A stretch of 22,877 bases of DNA from a virus. The translations under genes were made by a program, and so were the position numbers. A model generated the notes under the pieces. It ran no database searches. It saw nothing but the letters and a program-made list of their open reading frames with translations, and was not told where the DNA came from. This document shows positions 1 through 7,081 of the stretch, piece after piece. The stretch's first letter is position 1; every line of letters begins with the position of its first letter. The stretch lies in the IMG/VR virus record IMGVR_UViG_3300023435_000101, positions 1-22,877 of that record. The stretch is one strand, 5' to 3'.

Positions 1-89
1 AGATTATCTACAAAGGAGAACTTTAGTGCCTAACCTTAAATGGTTGGCAGAGGCGGACTATTACTATAGTCCTCCCTTATAGATAAGTT
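1..89 (+). other. structured non-coding leader
   Basis: No gene is visible in this stretch. It holds two clear hairpins. One at 28-48 has GCC and AACC pairing with GGTT and GGC around a TTAAAT loop, with one bulged T. The other at 55-72 has a perfect 7-bp GGACTAT/ATAGTCC stem around TACT. The second hairpin is preceded by GGCAG and followed by TCCTCCC, then by ATAAGTTATG, where the first gene starts. A similar order recurs at 8391-8456. An AAAGGAG run at 13-19 is too far from any ATG to act as a ribosome binding site. The role is unknown; a terminator, RNA-processing site or regulatory leader is possible. Confidence 0.45.
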
Positions 90-188
90 ATGCAGTACCC
101 AGAAGGAGACAAAATAACTACTAGATTAGTTTGGTTTATCTTAATTATACTTTTTGCAATAGGAACATATTATGCTTTTACAGGATAA
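90..188 (+). CDS. small single-pass membrane protein (32 aa)
   Basis: This is a very short open frame starting at ATG in the context AAGTTATG and ending at TAA. The peptide has a polar head (MQYPEGDKITTR) followed by about 18 hydrophobic residues (LVWFILIILFAIGTYYAF) and ends TG, so it is a probable one-helix membrane peptide. It sits directly behind the structured leader and ahead of a zinc-ribbon gene. No family is recognised. Small membrane peptides in phages can be holins, spanin-like proteins or host-modifying peptides, but nothing here decides between them. The clean hydrophobic pattern and the typical local start context support it being a gene; the short length lowers confidence. Confidence 0.5.
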   Translation: MQYPEGDKITTRLVWFILIILFAIGTYYAFTG

Positions 189-209
189 ACTTAAACCAGA
201 GACAATTCT

Positions 210-443
210 ATGGATAAAACAGTACCAGGAAGAATTAAAGAATCCGAAACTAAAGAAACCAAAGAACTGGTACAAGTCTGCAAAAACTGTGGTAAAGAAT
301 ATTATTACTTAAATCTTTATAAAGGACACTGCGTTAATTGTTTAAATAAAAAACTATGTCAAAAGAAGAAAAGCACGTACTCAACGCTGAAGAGCTATCC
401 CCAGAAGACAAAAAGAAATTCAAAGACTACGAAAAAAGATTAG
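210..443 (+). CDS. small zinc-ribbon-like protein
   Basis: A 77-residue protein with two cysteine pairs, CKNC near residues 24-27 and CVNC near residues 41-44, spaced as in a zinc ribbon. The spacer (GKEYYYLNLYKGH) is typical of such folds. The tail after residue 45 is lysine-rich and overlaps the next gene by 88 bases in another frame, so that tail may be only tolerated sequence. There is also a competing open frame at 172-312 (46 residues, helical, charged) that overlaps the first part. I prefer the zinc-ribbon frame because of the paired CxxC motifs. The function is unknown; nucleic-acid or protein binding would be usual for the fold. Confidence 0.55.
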   Translation: MDKTVPGRIKESETKETKELVQVCKNCGKEYYYLNLYKGHCVNCLNKKLCQKKKSTYSTLKSYPQKTKRNSKTTKKD

Positions 444-622
444 AGAGTTTTCAAGAAGCTCTACAAAAACTAGAAGATAAATACCAAGTAAGAGCCCAGA
501 TGAGTTATAGAATGGTTTATGCTGACTTAAAACTATATGATAAAGCCCAAGACCACAAAGAAGCTATCGACAAAAAGGTTGATGAACAAATCAAAGAAGC
601 CATTGATAAAACAACTAAATAA
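356..622 (+). CDS. small charged coiled-coil protein, unknown function
   Basis: An 88-residue, highly charged protein (many Lys, Glu and Asp) with heptad-like spacing in the middle (YEKRLESFQEALQKLEDKYQ), so probably mostly alpha-helical and coiled. It begins with MSKEEK inside the upstream zinc-ribbon frame and ends at TAA, seven bases before the next start. No catalytic motif is visible and I do not recognise the family. Its position ahead of the terminase genes is where many phages carry small packaging or regulatory proteins, but no specific job can be assigned. Confidence 0.65.
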   Translation: MSKEEKHVLNAEELSPEDKKKFKDYEKRLESFQEALQKLEDKYQVRAQMSYRMVYADLKLYDKAQDHKEAIDKKVDEQIKEAIDKTTK

Positions 623-628
623 TAATAT

Positions 629-805
629 ATGCCAATTAAAAAAAAGACATCAAAGAAATTAGTATCCAAAACAACTAAAAGAATAAAGAAGGTACTAGAA
701 CCTATTATTGAAGAACCTAAATTTGTTATCCGTAATGGTGTAAAGATAGCAAGACTACCTAAACACGACAAAGAACTATTAAGAGGTAAAGTAACCTTAG
801 TTTAA
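629..805 (+). CDS. small basic protein, unknown function (58 aa)
   Basis: Starts at ATG in AATAATATATG, matching the start style of the other genes, and ends at TAA with only one base before the next ATG. The first 21 residues are very basic (MPIKKKTSKK and following), then comes an acidic patch with IIEEP and a more ordered C-terminal half containing KFVIRNGVKIARLP. The basic tail could bind nucleic acid or be disordered. The TAA-T-ATG junction suggests it is translated with the small terminase gene. It is unrecognised; position and start/stop context are the evidence for it being real. Confidence 0.6.
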   Translation: MPIKKKTSKKLVSKTTKRIKKVLEPIIEEPKFVIRNGVKIARLPKHDKELLRGKVTLV

Positions 806-806
806 T

Positions 807-1220
807 ATGGCAGAGGTACAGACAGAAAGACAGAAAGCACTAGCAAAAGAGCTCATAGCAAACACTAAGAGGGCTAAACCTTTGAATAAAAGTGAGATGT
901 TGGAGTCAGTTGGATATACTAGAAATACTGCAAGACACAAAACACCCGATATAATCAATGCTCCAGGAGTACAGAGAGATGTATTACCAGTAGTAGAGAA
1001 GATGATTAAAGCTAGGGATAGAGCTATAGACTTATTAGCTGGTAAGGAAGAGAAAGCTAACTACTCTGATATTACTGGTGGAATTGATAAACTTACTAAG
1101 AACATAGAACTATTAAGTGGTGGAGTTACAGATAGAACAGAATCTTTACTCACACAAGAGCAATTAGATGAACTACTCTCACGAAGACAAATTAAAGATA
1201 TTACAGACGGGGAGGCATAG
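807..1220 (+). CDS. terS: probable terminase small subunit
   Basis: A 137-residue, mainly helical protein immediately upstream of the large terminase, which is the usual place for the small subunit that recognises phage DNA and hands it to the packaging motor. Residues about 27-45 (NKSEMLESVGYTRNTARH) look like the helix-turn-helix common in terminase small subunits, where a G-Y-[ST] turn is typical. The central segment around residues 50-100 has helices suited to ring assembly. The 3' end overlaps the large-subunit gene by 53 bases, so the two are probably translationally coupled. The assignment rests on position and HTH-like pattern rather than a strong motif. Confidence 0.7.
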   Translation: MAEVQTERQKALAKELIANTKRAKPLNKSEMLESVGYTRNTARHKTPDIINAPGVQRDVLPVVEKMIKARDRAIDLLAGKEEKANYSDITGGIDKLTKNIELLSGGVTDRTESLLTQEQLDELLSRRQIKDITDGEA

Positions 1221-2577
1221 TCTAGTAGACTTCTCTATTGTTACGAATAGAACATACAAACCTGCTAGTATTCACGAGACTATAGCTGATAAGTTAGAAG
1301 CTGTAGAGCGTGGGGAAATTAAAAGGTTAATGATATTCGTCCCACCGAGGCACGGAAAATCACAACTAGCAACTATAAACTTTCCTGCTTGGTACTTAGG
1401 TAGAAACCCTGATAAGGAGATTATAACAGCATCTTATTCTGCTGAGTTAGCTCAGGACTTTGGTTCTAAGACAAGAGAACTATTTAAAGATGACATATTC
1501 CAAAAGATATTTAAAACAAGATTAAAAGCAGATGAACAGAACAAAGCTAAATGGAAAACTGATGGTGGAGGAAGTTACACTAGTGTAGGTATCGGTGGTG
1601 CTATTACTGGTAGGGGAGCTGATATTCTAATTATAGATGACCCTATCAAGAATAGAGAAGAGGCTGAAAGTAAAACCATTAGAGACAAGCATTGGAACTG
1701 GTATACTTCTACAGCCTATACTCGTTTAGAGAAAGACGCTGCTGTTGTACTTATCCTTACTAGATGGAACATAGATGATTTAGCTGGTAGATTATTGAAG
1801 AAACAAGAAGAAGATGGAGACAAGGGAGATAAGTGGGATGTAATTAAGCTACCTGCTATTACAGATGGTAAACCATTGTGGGAAGAGAAGTATGACTTAG
1901 AGGCTTTAGAGAAGATTAAAGATACTGTTGGGCTGTATGATTGGTCAGCTTTATATCAACAAACCCCTATTATGAGTGAATTACAGGAATTTAAACAAGA
2001 TTGGCTAAGACACACTACTAGAGAAGAAGTAGACCGAATGAAAACAAGGAACTTTCTTATAGTAGATACTGCAATGAGTAAGAAGGACAGTGCCGATTAC
2101 TGTGGCTTCTCAGAGAACTACGTTGACAAAGAAAACAACTGGAACTTAGCAGGGTATAGAATGAAACTTAACCCTAAAGAGTTAGTTGATTACCTTTTTA
2201 CAATACAAGATAAAAGAAACTTTGAAACAATAGGAATAGAAAAGACAGCCTATACTTGGGGATTAAAGCCTTACTTGGACGAAGAGATGAGGAAAAGGAA
2301 TAGGTTTCTACCCATAGTAGAGGTTGAACACAAGGGAGTGAACAAAGAAGTTAGAATCAGAGGTCTTATACCTCGGTATAGCAGTGGTTCAATCTATCAC
2401 ATCAAGGGAGAATGTACTGCACTAGAAGAAGAGCTATTTACCTTCCCACAGTGTATTAACGATGATGTAGTTGATGCTACTCAGTACCAACTAGGTATAG
2501 CTAAACAACCAGATTTAGAATCTAATAATTATAAACAGCCCGATTGGGAGGAATCCTTCTCAGGGATAGGCGGATAA
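1168..2577 (+). CDS. terL: terminase large subunit (packaging ATPase/nuclease)
   Basis: A 469-residue DNA packaging motor. The ATPase half shows Walker A PPRHGKS (59-65), the strongly typical GGAITGRGAD (143-152), Walker B ILIIDDP (153-159) with its acidic pair, and coupling motif LTRWNIDDLAG (197-207). The C-terminal nuclease half has the RNase H-like acidic set: D300 in FLIVDTAMS, E358 in IGIEKT and the D432/D433/D436 cluster in NDDVVDA. Length is normal for a TerL. The start inside the small-subunit gene is favoured because it includes the conserved region before Walker A (PASIHETIADKLEAVERG); no later ATG would keep it. It docks on the portal protein encoded next. Confidence 0.95.
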   Translation: MNYSHEDKLKILQTGRHSLVDFSIVTNRTYKPASIHETIADKLEAVERGEIKRLMIFVPPRHGKSQLATINFPAWYLGRNPDKEIITASYSAELAQDFGSKTRELFKDDIFQKIFKTRLKADEQNKAKWKTDGGGSYTSVGIGGAITGRGADILIIDDPIKNREEAESKTIRDKHWNWYTSTAYTRLEKDAAVVLILTRWNIDDLAGRLLKKQEEDGDKGDKWDVIKLPAITDGKPLWEEKYDLEALEKIKDTVGLYDWSALYQQTPIMSELQEFKQDWLRHTTREEVDRMKTRNFLIVDTAMSKKDSADYCGFSENYVDKENNWNLAGYRMKLNPKELVDYLFTIQDKRNFETIGIEKTAYTWGLKPYLDEEMRKRNRFLPIVEVEHKGVNKEVRIRGLIPRYSSGSIYHIKGECTALEEELFTFPQCINDDVVDATQYQLGIAKQPDLESNNYKQPDWEESFSGIGG

Positions 2578-2581
2578 ATTT

Positions 2582-4564
2582 ATGTCAAAAGAACAACTTA
2601 TACTTGATCAGTCGTTAAAAGAATACGATAAAGCCTTAAACTATAGAAGCACGAGAGTGTCTTCTTCTTGGCATCCTAACGAAGACTTATACTATGGTAG
2701 GAAACAAAAGAAGATGAAAGGTAGACACAATGTACTATTAGGAGAGATGCAGGGCTTTATTGAGACCCTTATATCTAAGATAGATGACGCTCCATTCATA
2801 ACCTATGAGCCTACAGACGAGGCTGATGTTAGAAAAGCAGAGAAGGTCACCAAAGCATGGGAACAAGATAGCTCTCCTAGTCGTGGTGATTGGAAAACTA
2901 AAGACCTTATGGGTAAGAAGATAGCAGGATTATATGGCAGAGCAGTATATAAATACTTTGCTGATAGTGAACCTGAATATAGTTCTAACCTAGTCCTAGT
3001 AGACTCTTACGACTTCCTAGTAGACCCTTTAGCTGGTGGTGAGAGTATTGAGGAGGCTAACTATATGGGTCAGGACAATATCTTTAAAAGTGTGGACGAA
3101 CTAGAAGAAGATGAAAGATACGACCAGAAACAAGTCTTTATCCTAAAGATGGCTAAGTCTAAAGATACCGAGGTTGATGACGAGAACGAACTACAAGAGA
3201 AAGGTAACAAGTCTAGCCTTATAACTGGTAGAGACACCAAACGATACCAGAGTCTTGCTACTGCTACACTAGTGGAATGGTACACGACTTATGAAGGTGT
3301 TAGATACATCTGTACTTATGACAGACCTACTAAGACTTGGATAAGAGTACAACCACTAAAAGAAGTTTTTAAAACTAAAGAATACCCTAATGGAGACCCT
3401 CTATGGTGTTTTGATAGCTGGGCTTTCTTTCCTGATGCATTTGAGTTCTGGACACCTAGTCCTGCAGACCAAGTTAGAGATACTATCATCTCAAAGAACA
3501 TATTGATTAACCAAGCCCTAGACAACAGACAGTATAGGAACTTCGGAATGAAAGCTTACGATACAAGTGTATTTAAGAACCCTGCACTGTTAGAGCCTAG
3601 ATGGGCTGGACTTGTACCTGCTACACCTGATAACGGGAAAGATGTACGAAGTGGTATATATGAGTTCCAATATCCTGATGTAGGAGACACTAAACAGCTT
3701 TATAGTCTAGTAGATGGAGCTCAATCAAGAAACTCTGGTATTACTGCTGGATTACAAGGTGCTAGTGAAGATGATAAGAAGGTTGGTGTATTTGAAGGAG
3801 AACTGGCTCAGAGTGCTGATAGACTTGGATTGTTTGAAAAGTCTTATGGTTGCTTCTGGATTAGAATGGGTAAACGCTACATAAATGGATTGAAAGAACA
3901 TATGCCAGAGAAACTAGCTATTAAGATGTTAGGTGAAGCTGGTGTACAATGGGATGAACTTATCAAAGAAGACCTTAACCCTAAGTACGATATTACTGCT
4001 AAAGGACTTAACGCTGAACTACAAGCCGATGCTCGTAAGAGAAGAAGTAAGTTCGAGAGCTTATCAGTAGAAGTACAGAATCCTTTAATCAATCAAAAGA
4101 CTGCACTAGAAAAGAAACTAGAAATATCTGGATTTGAACGAGAAGAGATTAGAGCTTTACTTAACATAGAGAATGAAGGCAATAGCGAATCTGTATTACA
4201 AGCTGCTGAAGAGAATGAAAAGATGTTGAAGAAAGATATTGAACCTAACGAATACGCTACTCCAGCTCATATTGAGAAACATCTTGACTTTATGGCTGAT
4301 AACGAGATTAAAGACGATGTAGCTGATAGAATTACTGCTCACGCTTCTGCTGAAATGGAATTTGCTCGTAAGAATGTAGTTAAATCTGTGTTTGATAAAC
4401 TTGCCAAAGAAGGGCAGTTACAGAGTGGTTTAGTAGAGGGTGGGATGATTGAACCTGAATTACCTATAAACCCTCAAGAACAGCCAAGTATTAAGCCTGA
4501 GGGACTAATAGGACAAGGGGTACAACCTAATCCACAAAGAGAATCATTATTACCTCAAGTATGA
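2582..4564 (+). CDS. portal protein
   Basis: A 660-residue protein following the terminase, in the size range of P22-like podovirus portals. The portal forms the dodecameric ring at one head vertex through which DNA is packaged and to which the neck attaches. Supporting features are an N-terminal helical region with WHPNEDLYYGR, a segment similar to portal wing regions (LVLVDSYDFLVDPLAGG), the DRPTKTWIRV beta strand, and a long helical C-terminal part ending in a Pro/Gln-rich tail (after about residue 610) that could form the barrel or be disordered. It is the only gene in the window ending in TGA, and that stop overlaps the next start (ATGA). Confidence 0.88.
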   Translation: MSKEQLILDQSLKEYDKALNYRSTRVSSSWHPNEDLYYGRKQKKMKGRHNVLLGEMQGFIETLISKIDDAPFITYEPTDEADVRKAEKVTKAWEQDSSPSRGDWKTKDLMGKKIAGLYGRAVYKYFADSEPEYSSNLVLVDSYDFLVDPLAGGESIEEANYMGQDNIFKSVDELEEDERYDQKQVFILKMAKSKDTEVDDENELQEKGNKSSLITGRDTKRYQSLATATLVEWYTTYEGVRYICTYDRPTKTWIRVQPLKEVFKTKEYPNGDPLWCFDSWAFFPDAFEFWTPSPADQVRDTIISKNILINQALDNRQYRNFGMKAYDTSVFKNPALLEPRWAGLVPATPDNGKDVRSGIYEFQYPDVGDTKQLYSLVDGAQSRNSGITAGLQGASEDDKKVGVFEGELAQSADRLGLFEKSYGCFWIRMGKRYINGLKEHMPEKLAIKMLGEAGVQWDELIKEDLNPKYDITAKGLNAELQADARKRRSKFESLSVEVQNPLINQKTALEKKLEISGFEREEIRALLNIENEGNSESVLQAAEENEKMLKKDIEPNEYATPAHIEKHLDFMADNEIKDDVADRITAHASAEMEFARKNVVKSVFDKLAKEGQLQSGLVEGGMIEPELPINPQEQPSIKPEGLIGQGVQPNPQRESLLPQV

Positions 4565-4896
4565 TATTAGATAAAATAGAACAACTTAAAAGACAGATGC
4601 TAGACTTTAGAGGTGAGATAGATGTAACTACTGAAAAGAGTATTAAAGTATGGCATCAACAGATTAGAGAGAACCAAAGCTTAGTTGACTTACTTGGTAC
4701 ACCTGGAATGAAAGTATTGATTAAAGAAGTTAGAACACAACTAGCCCAGATAGATAACAGTCTCAAACCTTATGAGGAAAAGAACGACCAACTTATAGCT
4801 TATAGAGGAGCTTGGACTGAGATACTACAATTACTTTCTGGAGCACCTAACAGACTTAAATCTTTAGAAGACCAAATTGATTACGAGTTAGAATAA
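4561..4896 (+). CDS. small helical protein of unknown function
   Basis: A 111-residue protein, nearly all alpha-helical by pattern, with charged amphipathic segments (ILDKIEQLKRQMLDFRGE at the start, LKSLEDQIDYELE at the end). Its ATG overlaps the portal stop codon as ATGA, the classic coupled arrangement, so it is probably made in proportion to the portal. It lies between portal and scaffold genes, where phages often keep small head-assembly factors. No catalytic or metal-binding motif is seen and the family is not recognised. Confidence 0.75.
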   Translation: MILDKIEQLKRQMLDFRGEIDVTTEKSIKVWHQQIRENQSLVDLLGTPGMKVLIKEVRTQLAQIDNSLKPYEEKNDQLIAYRGAWTEILQLLSGAPNRLKSLEDQIDYELE

Positions 4897-4934
4897 TTTA
4901 ATAATGGACAGTCAAGTCCTTAACAAATCTATAT

Positions 4935-5816
4935 ATGTCCGATGACATTAAGGTCACTTACGGTGATGAGCTCTCACCAGAGCAAAAAGAACGCTTAGCC
5001 GATTTAGATGGCGAAGTGAAGGAAGAACCAAAGGAAGAACCTCTTACGGAGGAAGAACCTGAGGAGAAACCTGAACCCACAGAAGAAGCACCTGAAGAAG
5101 AAGAAGTCGTTGATGACGATGACTCTGATGAAGATGTTGAACCTGAGGAAGAGGATGAGAAGCCTACTAGAACGAGTAAGTTTGTCAACCTAGATAAGCA
5201 CAAGAAGATGCGAGAAAGAGCACACGACGCTGAAGCTAAACTAAAAGAACTTGAAGCTCAAAAGAAAGAGTATCAAGCAAAACCAGACCAGTCTAACGCT
5301 GAAGATTTGGTTTCATCAATAGATGAGTATGCCGATGAATTCGGAGTTAGTAAAGAATCAGTGAAGAAACTCTTAAAACTTGCAGAAGATGGTGCTTATA
5401 AGAAAGTCAAAGAAGAACTTGGCTCAAAGATAGATAATTTTGAGACCGCTACCAAAGCTGTCCGAGAGGCAGAAGAAGAAGCCCAACAGGAGAAGCTATG
5501 GCGTAAAGACCTTGGTAAACTCAAGGAAAAATACCCTGATGAAGATGTTGACGCTATCAGAGGTAAACTAAAACGCAATTACTTTTCTGAAGAATACTCT
5601 AAGACTCCTATTGATGTAATATATCGTGGAGTTGAAGGACTTAGGCCTGTTAAAGGTTCTAAGACGGTTGAGAAGGGCAAAGGTGGTTCAAACAAAAACA
5701 ACCCAGCATACGATTTCAAGGCAATTCTTGAGTCTGATGATGGGGAAGCTATCGGGTCAATGGATACTAAGACTTTCGCAGAGTTTAGAGAATACGTCTC
5801 TAAACATAAAGTCTAA
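4935..5816 (+). CDS. probable capsid scaffolding protein
   Basis: A 293-residue protein directly before the major capsid gene. The first 85 residues are extremely acidic (long Glu/Asp runs such as EEPKEEPLTEEEPEEKPE). A charged coiled-coil-like region with AEAKLKELEAQKKEYQAK follows, then helices and a basic, glycine-containing C-terminal part before a final helix ending KHKV. Acidic, helical proteins at this position are typically internal scaffolds: they guide capsid shell assembly, contact the coat through a basic C-terminal helix and leave before or during packaging. No protease motif is visible. The start ATG follows CTATAT, fitting local start style. Confidence 0.85.
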   Translation: MSDDIKVTYGDELSPEQKERLADLDGEVKEEPKEEPLTEEEPEEKPEPTEEAPEEEEVVDDDDSDEDVEPEEEDEKPTRTSKFVNLDKHKKMRERAHDAEAKLKELEAQKKEYQAKPDQSNAEDLVSSIDEYADEFGVSKESVKKLLKLAEDGAYKKVKEELGSKIDNFETATKAVREAEEEAQQEKLWRKDLGKLKEKYPDEDVDAIRGKLKRNYFSEEYSKTPIDVIYRGVEGLRPVKGSKTVEKGKGGSNKNNPAYDFKAILESDDGEAIGSMDTKTFAEFREYVSKHKV

Positions 5817-5835
5817 TTAAATTAACCCCAATAAA

Positions 5836-6132
5836 ATGGCAAACGCATTAGGAAATGGTTTGTTGAATGCTGCATATTGGTCAAAAGTGATGCAAGAAGT
5901 CCGCTATAAAGATTTGGTTGCAATGGCTATCGCAAGCGTTGAACTACGCTCTACACTAAAAGACGGTGACACCGTGCACAAGCCCTACCGTTCAGCTGTG
6001 ACTGGACAAGCTTATACAAAAGGAACTGCTTTCACAGTACAGGATATCTCAGGTACAGACGATACTCTAGTGGTAAATATCGCTCGTATCGTACCTTTCT
6101 ACCTCGATGACGTAAAAAACATTTTTCACTTT
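5836..6132 (+). CDS. major capsid protein, exon 1 (residues 1-99)
   Basis: The first part of the coat protein. It opens MANALGNGLLNAAYWSKVMQ and continues through RYKDLVAMAIASVEL, HKPYRSAVTG and IVPFYLDDVKN, a run typical of P22-like HK97-fold coat proteins at their N-arm and early beta strands. The open frame continues to a stop at 6175-6177, but the extension after about 6132 loses protein character and falls in the intron. The proposed 5' splice site, after T6132, comes from a P1 helix with a U-G pair (U6132/G6149). Joined to exon 2 the phase is correct and gives a 401-residue protein. The exact junction could differ by a few codons. Confidence 0.8.
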
Positions 6133-6304
6133 TTAACTGGGAAGTTAAGAAGTAGTGTCTGCGTCTTTGCACAGTAATGTGCATTTATTAACTTGGCTAT
6201 ATCGGGGGAAGTCTCAGAAATGAGATTATCCCGACGGAAGAGCATACTTCGTGAGAAGTGGTAAACTCCCGCTAGAGACTACACGCCGAGTATCCTGAAA
6301 GCCC

Positions 6305-6333
6305 TTTACATTTTAATGGAAAGTTGATATAAT
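6305..6333 (+). promoter_or_regulatory. sigma-70-type promoter inside the intron
   Basis: TTTACA at 6305-6310 and TATAAT at 6328-6333 are separated by exactly 17 bases, an almost perfect housekeeping promoter. Transcription would start near 6340, only a few bases before the endonuclease ATG at 6343, giving an essentially leaderless message. This would let the homing endonuclease be expressed separately from the late capsid transcript. Confidence 0.6.
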
Positions 6334-6342
6334 ACAAGGTAT

Positions 6343-7008
6343 ATGAAATATATCAACCAATCAGATTACAACAAAAAATATTACCAAAAAAATAAAGAAA
6401 GAGAAAAAGCTAGAGCTAAGGAATATAGAGAGGATAACTTAGATAAGGTTAAATTAGCTTCAGCAAAAAAGTATAAAGAAAGTGGTAAAGAATACAGACA
6501 GGCAAATCTAGAAGCTTTTCGTAAACGCTCAAGAGAGTGGGCAAGAAAAGATAGATTAGAAAATCCTGAGAAGTATAAAAAGTTTGTTAAATCTGATACA
6601 AACAAGAAGATACAAAAACGATATAGAAAAAATAATAGGAAAAAAGTGTCTGAGATAGCTCGTGTTTATCACAGTAAAAAAGTAAAAGAAGACACTAATT
6701 ATCGTTTGAGAGGGTTATTAAGAAGTAGGGTAAATATAGCTATTAAAAGACAACTAGGTAACAAATGTTTTAAAACAATAGAATTACTTGGTTGTTCGAT
6801 TCAAGAAGCCCGTGAACATATAGAAAAACAGTTTCAACACTGGATGACTTGGGAGAATCACGGTACTTGGGAAATAGACCATATTATACCAGTCTCTTCT
6901 TTTGACTTAACGAAGCCAGAAGAACAAAAGAAATGCTTCAACTATAAAAATCTTCAACCATTAGAATGGAGGACAAATAGAATAAAATCTAACAGGATAG
7001 TGATATAG
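6343..7008 (+). CDS. intron-encoded HNH homing endonuclease
   Basis: A 221-residue protein inside the group I intron. The N-terminal 120 residues are very basic with repeated tyrosine/lysine motifs such as YNKKYYQKNKE, as in many phage HNH enzymes. The C-terminal nuclease domain has EIDHIIP (177-183) with the D179/H180 pair, FNYKNLQPL (199-207) and the closing N-x4-N stretch (212-217). Such enzymes nick or cut intronless alleles so that the intron spreads. The likely target is an uninterrupted capsid gene of a related phage. The TAG stop (7006-7008) is the first half of the P7 3' strand, so gene and ribozyme are fused at their edge. Confidence 0.93.
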   Translation: MKYINQSDYNKKYYQKNKEREKARAKEYREDNLDKVKLASAKKYKESGKEYRQANLEAFRKRSREWARKDRLENPEKYKKFVKSDTNKKIQKRYRKNNRKKVSEIARVYHSKKVKEDTNYRLRGLLRSRVNIAIKRQLGNKCFKTIELLGCSIQEAREHIEKQFQHWMTWENHGTWEIDHIIPVSSFDLTKPEEQKKCFNYKNLQPLEWRTNRIKSNRIVI

Positions 7009-7081
7009 TCCGTTCTCTATGGTGACATAGAGAGGTGAGCAGAAATGACTCATCCGCCCGAAAGGGTAGTAACAAATATGG

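Larger units (their letters stand above)
6133..7081 (+). ncRNA. group I self-splicing intron in the major capsid gene
   Basis: The capsid frame is interrupted by about 949 bases that carry a readable group I core. P1 is about 6128-6138 with 6143-6153. P2 is GCACA-GTAA-TGTGC (6169-6182). P3 is ACTTGGC (6191-6197) with GCCGAGT (6285-6291). P4 is CGGGGG (6203-6208) with CTCCCG (6266-6271). P5 is TCTCA-GAAA-TGAGA (6212-6225). P6a is ACTTC-GTGA-GAAGT (6246-6259). P7 is GACTA (6277-6281) with TAGTC (7006-7010). P9 is an 8-bp stem with GTGA loop (7014-7033), and a further CCC-GAAA-GGG hairpin lies at 7057-7066. The terminal G is proposed at 7081. GNRA loops throughout fit this class. The HNH gene sits in the P8 region. 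I could not find a convincing P10 pairing, so the ends are approximate. Confidence 0.85.

Noticed and set aside
4904-4945. Short upstream frame (13 residues) overlapping the scaffold start, with a small GGAC/GTCC hairpin
   Set aside because: Too short to support; likely chance in the spacer, although a translational effect cannot be excluded.
4958-5203. Serine-rich - strand frame
   Set aside because: It is the antisense of the acidic Glu/Asp repeats of the scaffold gene.
6133-6177. Continuation of the capsid frame to a stop at 6175 as a naturally short coat protein
   Set aside because: A 113-residue coat is far too short, the last residues are not coat-like, and the remaining coat sequence continues after the intron.
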